Below, in pieces: positions 8,423-17,072 of a stretch of 64,000 nucleotides of DNA (positions within the stretch are counted from its first letter, which is position 1; the number at the start of each line of letters is the position of its first letter). The stretch covers positions 1-64,000 of the forward strand of contig JAUZRW010000029.1 of the NCBI GenBank assembly GCA_030950085.1, written 5' to 3'. The position numbers and the translations under genes are program-made. The notes beneath the pieces were generated by a model. The model saw nothing but the letters and a program-made list of their open reading frames with translations, had not been told where the DNA came from and ran no database searches. Source of the DNA: Anaerolineae bacterium. Lineage in GTDB: Bacteria; Chloroflexota; Anaerolineae; Aggregatilineales; Phototrophicaceae.

Positions 8423-10585
8423 TCATGGGCGGTTACGACGAATCCATGCCAGTGGGTCGATATAGTTTTTCAACAAAGATGCCTGATTTGTACCTGGCCA
8501 ATCACTCGGACGAATTTCAAGTACGGTTGTCGGGCTTAAGTCAAAGTGCAAATGCGGAACAAAGCGCCCGAAGCCATCCCCGATTTCAGCAACTTGTTGC
8601 CCACGTGTCACTCTATCCCCTGCCTGAACCATCAAATTCTGAACATGAGCATAACGACTATACAGCACCTGTCCGCTTGGGTCATATAGGGGGTCATGGC
8701 GAATGATGATGACATAACCCCAGACACGTAACGTTCCGGCAAATGTGACAACACCATTGGCGCAAGCATAAGTCGGTAAGCCCTTGTCAGCATAGGGACT
8801 CCCCCAATTCAAATCCGCACCAGTATGATAGGCTTCGCTGGGCGTGCCTACAAAGTACAAGCGTCCAAAAGGACTGGCATCCAACCAGCCATCAGGCCAA
8901 ACTTTAGCATCATCTAGTTGTTCAATTGTCCCAACAGGCGAATCATAACCATCCGCAACAGGAACACCATTGACCACACTTGGACATGTCGTTCCTGTAC
9001 CACCAGAGGATGAACCACCACCCGACGAGCCACCACTACCACCTGACGACCCACCGCCTGTAGATGGTACAGTCACAATACGGCGAAAGCGAATCGCATC
9101 AAAGGCAATTTCCTTACCTGTTTCGCCTGTCACATCATTAAGGAAGACTTTTCCTGCATTGTTTTGATTTTTATCTAGCTCAAAAATGCCGAGCGGCACC
9201 CAACGATTGCGATTAGCGTACTGGTTAATATCAATCACAACCTCTGTCGTTGTACCTTTAATGCCATGTACTTTGTAACGCGCTTTAGTGGTTGTTGCAT
9301 GACGCGCCGGAACAAATGTCGAAATTTCATAGCGCCCAGATTCAGGTAATGTTGTCTTCCACTCAGCCCAAACCGCGCTAGTGTTAACACTGGTAGATTT
9401 ATAAAGAACAGACCAATTCCATGTCCCAGCAAATTCTTGAAACTCTTGCTGTCCGGTATATGTGCCACTACGGAAACCGGCACCTTTTGGCACAATTAGC
9501 ACTTCATCAGCAAAATTGTCTGTGGGGTCAGTTGGATTGTTACCGGGATTGGACAATTCTATAGGTAGATTGACAGCACCATATTGTGAGATAACGCCAT
9601 AACGCCACCAACTCACACCCGTCGCAGCATGGCGTTGTGTTGCCAATGTATGCGCCGACTCTTGGTCAATAAGGGGCGCATCACCTTGTAGTGCCGGAAT
9701 CACAGGGCGACCATAGCCTCCCCATGTATCGTATGCCTGTTGCAAGGTCTCTTCTGGCGTATTACGGAAGGTATACCAATAACACTGCGGATGAATACTA
9801 TTTACAAATGGAAACCATTCTTCTGGGAAAACACTATTATAATGCCATGGGCGCGGGTCAATACTCATGCCAATATGGAAGCCGCCTCCGACTTGCTGAC
9901 GAATCTTCAGCATGAAAGGACGCACACCAGCAGAGCCGCCTTGCCAAAAGCCTGTATACGGTTCGATATCAAGAATCATGGACTTCACACCCGGACGCTG
10001 GCATACCGCAGAAATAATCGAGGTTTCAGCATCAACGTCAACCCCTTTTGGCACACACCACGCATGGAATTCCAAGCCTTCAGCCGCCAGTGCGCTTACC
10101 CAACGGTCAATATCATCTGGTCCATTAACCGCCATATCGCTACGGTCAAAACGCCCTTGCCAATCTGCACCGTCACTCGTTTTGACCCAGATTGCCTTAA
10201 GATTGGGCGCACGGTTTTTGAGGTTACGCGCCAATTCTTGAATTGAGGTTTCAGCAACCGCATCCCCTTTCCAATGCCACACAGCAACCTTACCATCATA
10301 AGGGGTTTTTGCCTGTTCGATTGTGCCGCCTACAGTCGCCTCAAATTCAGCGACACTACCAGCAATCCAACCGGACAAGCCACGATATTCCATCCAATAC
10401 CACGCATCACTTGTTTTGCTATTGGGATAGTAGACAACAAGGCTATTATCGCGCAAATCGCCTATATCACGATAATTCGTGCCGGGTCCACTGCGGACAT
10501 TCACATACGCCCGTTTAGTGTTGACAATTGCAGTCTGACCACTTCCTGCATCGGCAGGCTTCGGTACATTAATTGTACTACTCAT
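8423..10585 (-). CDS. Multidomain protein: SH3b, glycoside-hydrolase-like barrel, golvesin-like domain, M23 peptidase
   Basis: 720 residues. The order is an SH3b domain at about 25-75 (VNVRSGPGTNY), a TIM-barrel-like region at about 95-330 with the acidic strand MILDIEP, a golvesin/CBM-like beta domain at about 375-505, a Gly/Ser linker at about 508-535 and a C-terminal M23 metallopeptidase at about 560-710 with HTGADLN and HLHFDLS zinc motifs. The parts suggest cell-wall binding and cleavage. Oddly, the N-terminus (MSSTINVPKP) has no signal peptide, so export must use another path, or the protein acts after lysis or inside a particle. The start is supported by GAGG nine bases upstream. Confidence 0.8.
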   Translation of the reverse strand: MSSTINVPKPADAGSGQTAIVNTKRAYVNVRSGPGTNYRDIGDLRDNSLVVYYPNSKTSDAWYWMEYRGLSGWIAGSVAEFEATVGGTIEQAKTPYDGKVAVWHWKGDAVAETSIQELARNLKNRAPNLKAIWVKTSDGADWQGRFDRSDMAVNGPDDIDRWVSALAAEGLEFHAWCVPKGVDVDAETSIISAVCQRPGVKSMILDIEPYTGFWQGGSAGVRPFMLKIRQQVGGGFHIGMSIDPRPWHYNSVFPEEWFPFVNSIHPQCYWYTFRNTPEETLQQAYDTWGGYGRPVIPALQGDAPLIDQESAHTLATQRHAATGVSWWRYGVISQYGAVNLPIELSNPGNNPTDPTDNFADEVLIVPKGAGFRSGTYTGQQEFQEFAGTWNWSVLYKSTSVNTSAVWAEWKTTLPESGRYEISTFVPARHATTTKARYKVHGIKGTTTEVVIDINQYANRNRWVPLGIFELDKNQNNAGKVFLNDVTGETGKEIAFDAIRFRRIVTVPSTGGGSSGGSGGSSGGGSSSGGTGTTCPSVVNGVPVADGYDSPVGTIEQLDDAKVWPDGWLDASPFGRLYFVGTPSEAYHTGADLNWGSPYADKGLPTYACANGVVTFAGTLRVWGYVIIIRHDPLYDPSGQVLYSRYAHVQNLMVQAGDRVTRGQQVAEIGDGFGRFVPHLHFDLSPTTVLEIRPSDWPGTNQASLLKNYIDPLAWIRRNRP

Positions 10586-10685
10586 ATGCGTCGCCTCTCT
10601 TAACGTGAATCTAACCTATATGCGATAGTAGTACAGGTTGTGCAATCGCGCAAAGCCGATACGCTGATATTATGACAACGACAGC

Positions 10686-11756
10686 CTATATCATATGAAT
10701 TTGTCCACTTCCAGATTGAACAGTGCCAATGATTACCGCATCTTCACCTGCATTCTTGATGTCTGCCAAAAATGACTCTGCTTGCTGAGGTGCAATCGCA
10801 ATCAGCAAGCCACCAGAGGTTTGGGGGTCATAAAGCAGATCTTCTTTCCAATCTGGCAAGCTAGCATGGATATGAACCCATTGTTTGAAGTAGTCCTGAT
10901 TGCGCCAGAGACCGCCTGCAAAAATCTCTGCTTCAGCATATTGCAATGCGCCGGAATACCATCGCAAGTCATCTAGGCGAATCTGTAAATCGACATCGCT
11001 CAGATATGCCATTTCATGCCCATGCCCCATGAGACTGTAACCTGTTATATCGGTCATAGCATGGATACAGGAACGATATTTTTCATTATAAGATTGTGCC
11101 ATTTCAGCAGGGATACGATTCAAGTGACTCATCCCCGCGATGACCGCCTCAACATGCTCTGCATCAGCCTCTCCACGCTTGAGAGCAGTCGTAATCACAC
11201 CAGAACCCAGTGCTTTTGTTAAGATGAGAACATCGCCTTCTTTTGCCCCACTCTTAGCAATAATCTTATCAGGATGAACTTCACCTGTAACAGAAAGACC
11301 ATACTTCGGCTCTTTATCTGTGATGGTATGTCCACCAGCAATCACAGCACCGGCTTCACGTACTTTCTCAGCACCGCCGCGCAAAATCTCAGACATCGTT
11401 TCAATATCAAGATTCTCAGGGAACGCCGCGAGGTTAATTGCCATGATGGGCTTACCCCCCATCGCATAGACATCACTTAGAGCATTAGCCGCTGCAATCG
11501 CTCCAAATGCGTAGGGGTCATCGACAACAGGAGGGAAAAAGTCTGTGGTCGAAATGAGCGCACGATTATCATCTAATTTATAAACGGCTGAATCATCCGG
11601 TGAATCGAGACCAATCAGCAGATTAGGGTAATCTTTTTGTGGGAATATTCCCTTAAGTGGCTGCAAAACTTGCGCCAGAGCCTTGGGCCCTAATTTGGAT
11701 GCTCAACCTGCACAAGCAGCCATCGCCGTGAGTCGAATCCGTTCTTCTTTTGCCAT
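10686..11756 (-). CDS. selD: Selenophosphate synthase SelD containing selenocysteine (in-frame UGA)
   Basis: SelD makes selenophosphate from selenide and ATP. The open frame seen without recoding starts only at a TTG (11666) and lacks the catalytic N-terminus. Reading from the ATG at 11756 restores it: codon 18 is TGA (11705-11703) in the context CAG-U-ASKLG, exactly where SelD has its active-site Cys or Sec, followed by the lysine of the same motif. The full length is then 356 residues, normal for the family. Downstream the ATP-binding segments follow (STTDFFPPVVDDPYAFG, GGHTITDKEPKYG). A small GC stem (AGGGCC/GGCTCT) lies 11 bases after the UGA and could be the bacterial SECIS. No selA, selB or tRNA-Sec is in the window. 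Confidence 0.9.
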
Positions 11757-11852
11757 AAAAAAATCCCATCTACAAGTAAGTAGCAGTATATTGTGCAGTC
11801 GAATAGCTGGCAATAGTCACAAAATCCGCCCTTTATTTTGACTTGAATTGTA

Positions 11853-11861
11853 TGCTATACT
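11853..11861 (+). promoter_or_regulatory. Extended -10 promoter of tRNA-Pro
   Basis: TGCTATACT, an extended -10, lies 16 bases before the tRNA start; it is the same motif as at tRNA-His. The TTGACT upstream is only 12 bases away and too close to be the -35. Confidence 0.55.
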
Positions 11862-11877
11862 TGCTCCATATTAGAAA

Positions 11878-11951
11878 CGGGGCGTGGCGCAGACCGGTAG
11901 CGCGCTTGCATGGGGTGCAAGAGGTCGCAGGTTCAAATCCTGTCGCCCCGA
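11878..11951 (+). tRNA. tRNA-Pro (anticodon GGG)
   Basis: A complete cloverleaf of 74 bases: acceptor CGGGGCG/CGCCCCG, D-arm GCGC/GCGC, anticodon stem CTTGC/GCAAG around ATGGGGT (anticodon GGG, reading CCC and CCU) and a T-arm with GTTCAAATC. The discriminator is A and CCA is not encoded. Confidence 0.95.
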
Positions 11952-12100
11952 CTAGCTCTAAGCCCAAACAAGGTGAAGAGTTGAAACTTAATGCGTGCTC
12001 AGAACCAAGACGATTCTGCCAAGAAGAACGTATTCGATTATTAAACAGCATGGCAGAACTTATTCCTCTCTACTACTTACATTTTCCATTGTCTCATAAA

Positions 12101-12130
12101 AGGTCGCAGATTCAAATCCTATTGTTTTGA
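12101..12130 (+). repeat. Decayed copy of the tRNA-Pro 3' end
   Basis: These 30 bases match the last 30 bases of tRNA-Pro (11922-11951) at 23 positions, and all seven differences are C-to-T or G-to-A changes. The copies lie in direct orientation 179 bases apart. This could be an old attachment-site duplication left by an integrated element or the remnant of a second tRNA gene. The 149 bases between them hold no gene I can recognise. Confidence 0.6.
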
Positions 12131-12136
12131 CAAAGC

Positions 12137-12163
12137 AAATCTCCTCTATTTGGGGAGATTTTT
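12137..12163 (+). terminator. Terminator after tRNA-Pro
   Basis: An 8-bp stem AAATCTCC/GGAGATTT is followed by T residues. It ends the tRNA-Pro transcript. Bases 12164-12300 show nothing else recognisable. Confidence 0.75.
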
Positions 12164-12311
12164 GATTCACGACGGTTCAAATAAGTTACAACATTAAAAA
12201 TCCTTTGGTTAAAATGCCCAAAAATCCTCTCATTTCGTATTGATGTTAGAAATCTTCGCAAAAACTTCACATTTTTTCGCTAAGGTTGTCGTAGCTAGGT
12301 TAACCCTTTTG

Positions 12312-12320
12312 TGGTATAAC
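12312..12320 (+). promoter_or_regulatory. Extended -10 promoter before the ABC importer
   Basis: TGGTATAAC, an extended -10 box, lies about 65 bases before the substrate-binding protein gene. No clear -35 is seen. Confidence 0.45.
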
Positions 12321-12384
12321 TTTGGCGTGCGCTTGGCAAAGCGTAAAACATTTTTAAACGTTGTTCGTTAAGGAGAACTAAATA

Positions 12385-14271
12385 ATGAAGCAATTTTCTA
12401 AGCTTTTATTGCTTGGTATGATTGTTGCTGCGCTTGTGGCAATCGTTGTACCTGTCGGGGCGCAAGACGTGCCAGCCGGCGAAGGTGGTACAATCATCGA
12501 ATCCAATATCGGTGATGACCCAGCGACATTCAACCCAATTATCGGTAATGATACAGTATCCGATGCTGTGAGTAGTTGGATGTACCCCAACATCATTGCT
12601 TTAGATGATGTGACATTGGTAGAGGCTCCGGGCGCACCCGGCGGTCTGGCAGAATCATGGGAATATGATGAAACAGGAACAGTTCTAACACTTCACATTC
12701 GTCAGGATATGTTCTGGTCAGATGGAGAGCAAATTACTGCTGATGATTATATCTGGGCATATAATGCCATAAAATCCGGTCAAACAACCTCACCCCGTAC
12801 CGCACAACTCTATCAATTAGATGATGGTACAGTGACTGATGGGACTATCCATTCCATTACCAAAATTGATGACTTCACCATTGAGGTAGTCTTAGGAACA
12901 GTTGACCGCGATGAAGAAGGTAATCCCATCACTGATGACGATGGCAACTTAGTCCTGCTTCCTAACTGCGCTGCTCTTAGCGACCTCAATTCAATTGCTG
13001 TCGTACCGGAACACATTTACGCGGCTGCATTCGGCATGGATTATGCTGGAATGGATGCTGACCCTTACTTCGTTCCCGAAGGCGAAAATGGACTAGCAAC
13101 CTTCGGAGTATTCACCGACCCCTTCATTGAATTTGGTGTGCAAGTTAGTTTACTCGCTAACCAAGATTATATTGATGCAATTAGCGGTCAGGTGACACCG
13201 GGCGAATGGCTTATGCAGAATGTTGAAGACCAAACCGTTGAATATGAGCGTTTCCTCGCGGGTGATTTCACTACTATCGGTGTTAGTGCAGACAACCAGA
13301 ATGCGCTACGTGCAGATGGTAGCTTCCAAACAATTGAATATCCCAGCAATGGCTACACTTATATGGGCTTTAACCTCGCTGACCCCAGTAACCCACAACC
13401 GGGACGCGACGAAGATGGCAACCTAGTTGACCAAGGTATCCACCCCATCTTTGGTGATTTGCTTGTGCGTCAAGCGATAGCTCATGCCATTGACGTGCGT
13501 TCCATTATTGGTAGCCGCCCTGATGGCGACAATCCAGCAACCGGTATCCTTGAAGGCAATGGTTACCTCATCGCAACCCACAATCATCCGGGTCTTTCTA
13601 GCACCGATGACGAATTAGCAGATGCTGGTGTAGAGCCTTATGCCTTCGACCTTGAACTTGCAGCATCTTTGCTCGAAGAAGCAGGATGGGTTGATATTGA
13701 TGATGACGGTATCCGCGAATGTCAAGGTTGCCTCTATGCAACAGAAGTTGATGCTTCATTTGAAGGCAGCGAGTTTGAATTTGAACTGCTAACAAACGCT
13801 GGTAATAACATCCGCGAAGCCACTGGCGAAACAATCCGCGCACAACTGGCTGAAATCGGAATCGTTGTAGATTTCCAAGCAATTGAATTTGGTACGTTGG
13901 TTGATGAACTTGTTGGACAAGAGTTTGATGCTATCATCATTGGTTGGCGCTTAGGTCTACCGTTCAACGCTGGTGCAAAAGGTCTCTTCGGTGTGGGTGC
14001 AGATATCCCCGGTTCCGGCTTCAACTTCACGTCATATCAGAATGCGGACTATGAACGTCTAGTTGATGAAGGCGATGCTCTCGCAGGCTGTGACCCTGAT
14101 GCCCGTGATGCACTTTACGTTCAAACCCAGATAGCCCTTTGGGAAGACTTACCGTATGTGTGGCTTTTTGCTACCAACACCATGATAGCAGCACAGCCGG
14201 ATCTCGCAGGCTGGGATCCACTCCCATACAATACTCAATGGAATATTGACGCTTGGAGTACAAGTGACTAA
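12385..14271 (+). CDS. ABC importer substrate-binding protein, oligopeptide/dipeptide type (SBP family 5)
   Basis: 628 residues with a classic signal peptide (MKQFSKLLLLG..., likely cleaved after the VGA near residue 27); there is no lipobox cysteine. The mature part has the family-5 traits: the DPATFNPIIGND segment near the N-terminus, a long WSDGEQITADDYIWAYNA-type region near residues 110-130 and HAIDVRSI near residue 370. It captures a peptide or other solute outside the cell for the two permeases that follow. AAGGAG precedes the ATG by 10 bases. The ligand is unknown. Confidence 0.9.
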   Translation: MKQFSKLLLLGMIVAALVAIVVPVGAQDVPAGEGGTIIESNIGDDPATFNPIIGNDTVSDAVSSWMYPNIIALDDVTLVEAPGAPGGLAESWEYDETGTVLTLHIRQDMFWSDGEQITADDYIWAYNAIKSGQTTSPRTAQLYQLDDGTVTDGTIHSITKIDDFTIEVVLGTVDRDEEGNPITDDDGNLVLLPNCAALSDLNSIAVVPEHIYAAAFGMDYAGMDADPYFVPEGENGLATFGVFTDPFIEFGVQVSLLANQDYIDAISGQVTPGEWLMQNVEDQTVEYERFLAGDFTTIGVSADNQNALRADGSFQTIEYPSNGYTYMGFNLADPSNPQPGRDEDGNLVDQGIHPIFGDLLVRQAIAHAIDVRSIIGSRPDGDNPATGILEGNGYLIATHNHPGLSSTDDELADAGVEPYAFDLELAASLLEEAGWVDIDDDGIRECQGCLYATEVDASFEGSEFEFELLTNAGNNIREATGETIRAQLAEIGIVVDFQAIEFGTLVDELVGQEFDAIIIGWRLGLPFNAGAKGLFGVGADIPGSGFNFTSYQNADYERLVDEGDALAGCDPDARDALYVQTQIALWEDLPYVWLFATNTMIAAQPDLAGWDPLPYNTQWNIDAWSTSD

Positions 14272-14357
14272 TTAATTTGTTGTAGGACTGTCGGGGTACA
14301 CGTTGTACCTCGACAGATTTAAACATAAGGTAAATGTATTTTTATAGGTGTAGCTCT

Positions 14358-15422
14358 ATGACTAGGCATATTTTCCGACGTATCATCCAAAGTATCCCCA
14401 CAATTTTTGGGGTTACGATTCTTTCTTACCTCATCATGACAGCAGCGCCCGGTGGCCCGGCAGCTTTGCTGACATTTGGTAATATTGATGATGAGAATAA
14501 TATCCAGCGCCAACAAATTGAAGAACGCTATGGTCTCAATGACCCATGGATTATGCAATATGTTACATGGGTGGCTGGCAATGATTGGCAAGTGTGGAAA
14601 AATCGCACTATCATCAATGAAGATGGGGAAGAAGAGTTGGTGTTCCGCCATACGACGCAAGGTGTCATCCGCGGTGACTTTGGCGAATCATTCCGACAAC
14701 GTCGTCCAGCACTGGACATTATTCTCGAACGTGTTCCAGCAACCTTAGAACTTGGAATAGCATCACTGCTTGTAGCCTTATTAGTCGGTATTCCAATTGG
14801 CATTGTGGCTGCAATATGGCATGGTGGTATCTTTGATAACACATCCCGTATTCTGGCAGTGGTTGGCAACGCGATTCCCAACTTCTGGTTTGGTCTGATG
14901 TTGATTTTATTTGTTGGTGTATTTTTAGACCAACCATGGGCGCGTGGCAATCGCTGTGATTTGAGTGCAAACAGCCGAACGGGTTGTGGCTCTGTACCTA
15001 TATACCAGCGCATGGAATATCTGCTGCTGCCGACATTCGTACTTGCTTATGGTGGGATTGCTAACTTCTCACGCTTTATGCGAACATCAATGCTGGATAC
15101 AGTCAGTAGTGACTTCATCCGCACCGCCTATGCAAAGGGTTTGCGTAATCGCACTGTTTGGTGGCGACATGCCGCCCGTAATTCCCTCATTCCCATTGCA
15201 ACTTTCCTTGGACCAGCTATTGTCGGGGTGATTGGAGGTTCAGCAATTACCGAAGCGATTTTCACTTGGCCGGGCTTAGGGCGCGTATTTGTCGAATCGA
15301 TTAGTTCGCGTGATTATCCGGTGGTAATGGCTTCTGTCCTCATTGCATCATTACTCACAGTGGTTGGCTACATCATTTCTGATATTTTGTATGCCGTGTT
15401 TGACCCACGCATCCGCTTTTAG
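14358..15422 (+). CDS. ABC importer permease, DppB/OppB type
   Basis: About 354 residues with six predicted membrane segments and the EAA-type cytoplasmic loop AKGLRNRTVWWRHAARNSLIP that docks the ATPase. I prefer the ATG at 14358: AGGTG lies at good distance, and the protein then begins MTRHIFRRIIQ directly before the first membrane helix, as in DppB relatives. The ATG at 14334 would add eight atypical residues. It has an extended periplasmic segment between helices 1 and 2 (about residues 35-120). Confidence 0.9.
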   Translation: MTRHIFRRIIQSIPTIFGVTILSYLIMTAAPGGPAALLTFGNIDDENNIQRQQIEERYGLNDPWIMQYVTWVAGNDWQVWKNRTIINEDGEEELVFRHTTQGVIRGDFGESFRQRRPALDIILERVPATLELGIASLLVALLVGIPIGIVAAIWHGGIFDNTSRILAVVGNAIPNFWFGLMLILFVGVFLDQPWARGNRCDLSANSRTGCGSVPIYQRMEYLLLPTFVLAYGGIANFSRFMRTSMLDTVSSDFIRTAYAKGLRNRTVWWRHAARNSLIPIATFLGPAIVGVIGGSAITEAIFTWPGLGRVFVESISSRDYPVVMASVLIASLLTVVGYIISDILYAVFDPRIRF

Positions 15423-15439
15423 TTGAGGAGAATATCGTT

Positions 15440-16348
15440 ATGGCAACAGCCACTAATATTGCACAACTTCAAGATGGGGAAGAAGAACAACTCCGACGTT
15501 TGACCCATAATCAGCGTGCGTTGCGACGGTTGAAAAAAGATTATTTAACATTAGGTGGGCTTGGTATCTTGTTGTTATTGGTGCTAATTGTTATAACTGC
15601 ACCCGCTACAACTCGCATACTCGGTATTGACCACCTGACAGAAAATCTGTCGAAAATCTATGCTGACCCAGATAGTGAGAATTTATTAGGAACAGATGAT
15701 AAAGGGCGCGACCATCTCGCACGCTTAATGTATGGTGGGCAGATTTCACTGGCAATTGCCGTCACTGCATCCACGCTTTCGATGACCATTGGTATCTCGT
15801 TAGGTATGCTGACGGGCTATTATGGCGGCATAGTCGATGACATTCTCATTTGGCTTATCACGACACTCAATTCCATCCCCCAACTCTTCTTACTATTAAT
15901 CATCTCGTCTATCCTTAGCCCCAGTCCGATTGTTTTTATTGGTATTCTGGGCTTTTTAGGCTGGACAGGGATTATGCGGCTTGTACGAGGCGAAACATTA
16001 TCGTTGAGAGAGCGCGAATATATTATCGCAGCACGCGCAATGGGCGCATCTGATGCGAGGATTATGTTTCAGCACATCTTCCCGAACCTCATTTCAATTG
16101 TGGTGGTTACGATGGCAATTGATATTGGCGCTCTCATTTTGATTGAATCTGGACTGAGTTTTCTTGGTTTTGGTGTGCAACCGCCGACACCCACTTGGGG
16201 TAATATGCTGTCCGAATCACGAGCATTTTTCCGCAAAGCACCGCATCTGGTCATCGCACCCGGTTTGTTGATTTCCATAACTGTGCTTTGTCTCTACATT
16301 ATTGGTGATGGTTTGCGTGATGCACTTGACCCGACAACAGTAGATTAG
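15440..16348 (+). CDS. ABC importer permease, DppC/OppC type
   Basis: 302 residues, the second permease of the importer. An N-terminal amphipathic stretch (about 1-35) precedes six membrane helices. The segment GTDDKGRDHLARLMYGGQISL near residues 80-100 and the EAA loop AARAMGASDARIMFQHIFPN are typical of DppC. It lies 17 bases after the DppB-like gene with GAGGAG before the ATG. The two ATPase genes that normally follow are absent, so the ATPases must be encoded elsewhere. Confidence 0.9.
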   Translation: MATATNIAQLQDGEEEQLRRLTHNQRALRRLKKDYLTLGGLGILLLLVLIVITAPATTRILGIDHLTENLSKIYADPDSENLLGTDDKGRDHLARLMYGGQISLAIAVTASTLSMTIGISLGMLTGYYGGIVDDILIWLITTLNSIPQLFLLLIISSILSPSPIVFIGILGFLGWTGIMRLVRGETLSLREREYIIAARAMGASDARIMFQHIFPNLISIVVVTMAIDIGALILIESGLSFLGFGVQPPTPTWGNMLSESRAFFRKAPHLVIAPGLLISITVLCLYIIGDGLRDALDPTTVD

Positions 16349-16412
16349 TCTTGCCCATATTTTCATTGCAAGCGATAACTGCTGTGCTGATTCCCAAAAA
16401 AGTTATTTTTTT

Positions 16413-16442
16413 AGCCGAAGCTGTGATAAGTTTCGGCTTCTT
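16413..16442 (+). terminator. Terminator after the ABC importer
   Basis: The stem AGCCGAA/TTCGGCT is followed by TCTTT. It closes the three-gene importer transcript. Confidence 0.75.
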
Positions 16443-16548
16443 TACTTCATGATATAAAATTTCCTAACCAATTCCCGACCACATTAGAACCCGCTAGACG
16501 CTCTTTACTCTGTATGCTTATAGTATAGGCAATCAGGAGCAAACCGTT

Positions 16549-17016
16549 GTGCCGCTACTACGGAGTCAACAAGATTTTGCGAATTGGATTACACCATATC
16601 CCGATATGATTTTCTCGCATGACAGTGAGGCGTTAATCGCTGAGGAGCAAATCGAGCATATCCGACAGGTGATTGTAGAGGTTTTGAGTCCTATCAATAA
16701 CGATACGACGGTAGCATTAAACATGACCCATGAGGCAGAGATTACCGACACCCAAATAGCGTTAGAAGAGACAACAGCTATCGCAACCCAAGCGACAGGG
16801 ATATCAGAAGAGATTAGTATTCAGATGGATATGATTCGTCGCGCTCATGCCCTTGCATCTTATCTTGGATGGCTAGGGCGTGGTCCATTGATGGATATTC
16901 TAGGGTTTTCGTTACAGGAAACAGAATCGATTATTGCTATTTTGCAAGCACGACAAATTCTTGAGCGTAGTAACACGCCGACACCCCGATTGCGGTCATC
17001 ATCACAAGCAAGATAG
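16549..17016 (+). CDS. Hypothetical protein, mostly helical
   Basis: 155 residues, not recognised. It begins with GTG; AGGAG lies 9 bases before it and a TATAGT box about 30 bases before. The middle (residues 50-100) is rich in Glu, Thr and Ile and predicted helical or flexible; the last third (HALASYLGWLGRGPLMDILG) looks like a small globular helical unit, perhaps a winged-helix-like fold, but no motif supports a function. No signal peptide or membrane segment is seen. It stands alone between the importer and the convergent LCP gene. Confidence 0.6.
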   Translation: MPLLRSQQDFANWITPYPDMIFSHDSEALIAEEQIEHIRQVIVEVLSPINNDTTVALNMTHEAEITDTQIALEETTAIATQATGISEEISIQMDMIRRAHALASYLGWLGRGPLMDILGFSLQETESIIAILQARQILERSNTPTPRLRSSSQAR

Positions 17017-17025
17017 ACCGCATGA

Positions 17026-17049
17026 GCAAGGTAACGAGAAATACCTTGC
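17026..17049. terminator. Convergent hairpin between the hypothetical gene and the LCP gene
   Basis: A perfect 8-bp stem GCAAGGTA/TACCTTGC with an 8-base loop lies between two converging genes. There is no long T-run, so it is probably a weak shared terminator. Confidence 0.5.
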
Positions 17050-17072
17050 CCTTAAGCAACAAATGATAACTA

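Noticed and set aside
10686-11666. SelD starting at the TTG at 11666
   Set aside because: This start removes the active-site loop; reading through the TGA gives the complete family N-terminus from a proper ATG.
11833-12130. Short frames across tRNA-Pro on both strands
   Set aside because: They run through the tRNA and the decayed copy; such frames over tRNA genes are a usual artefact.
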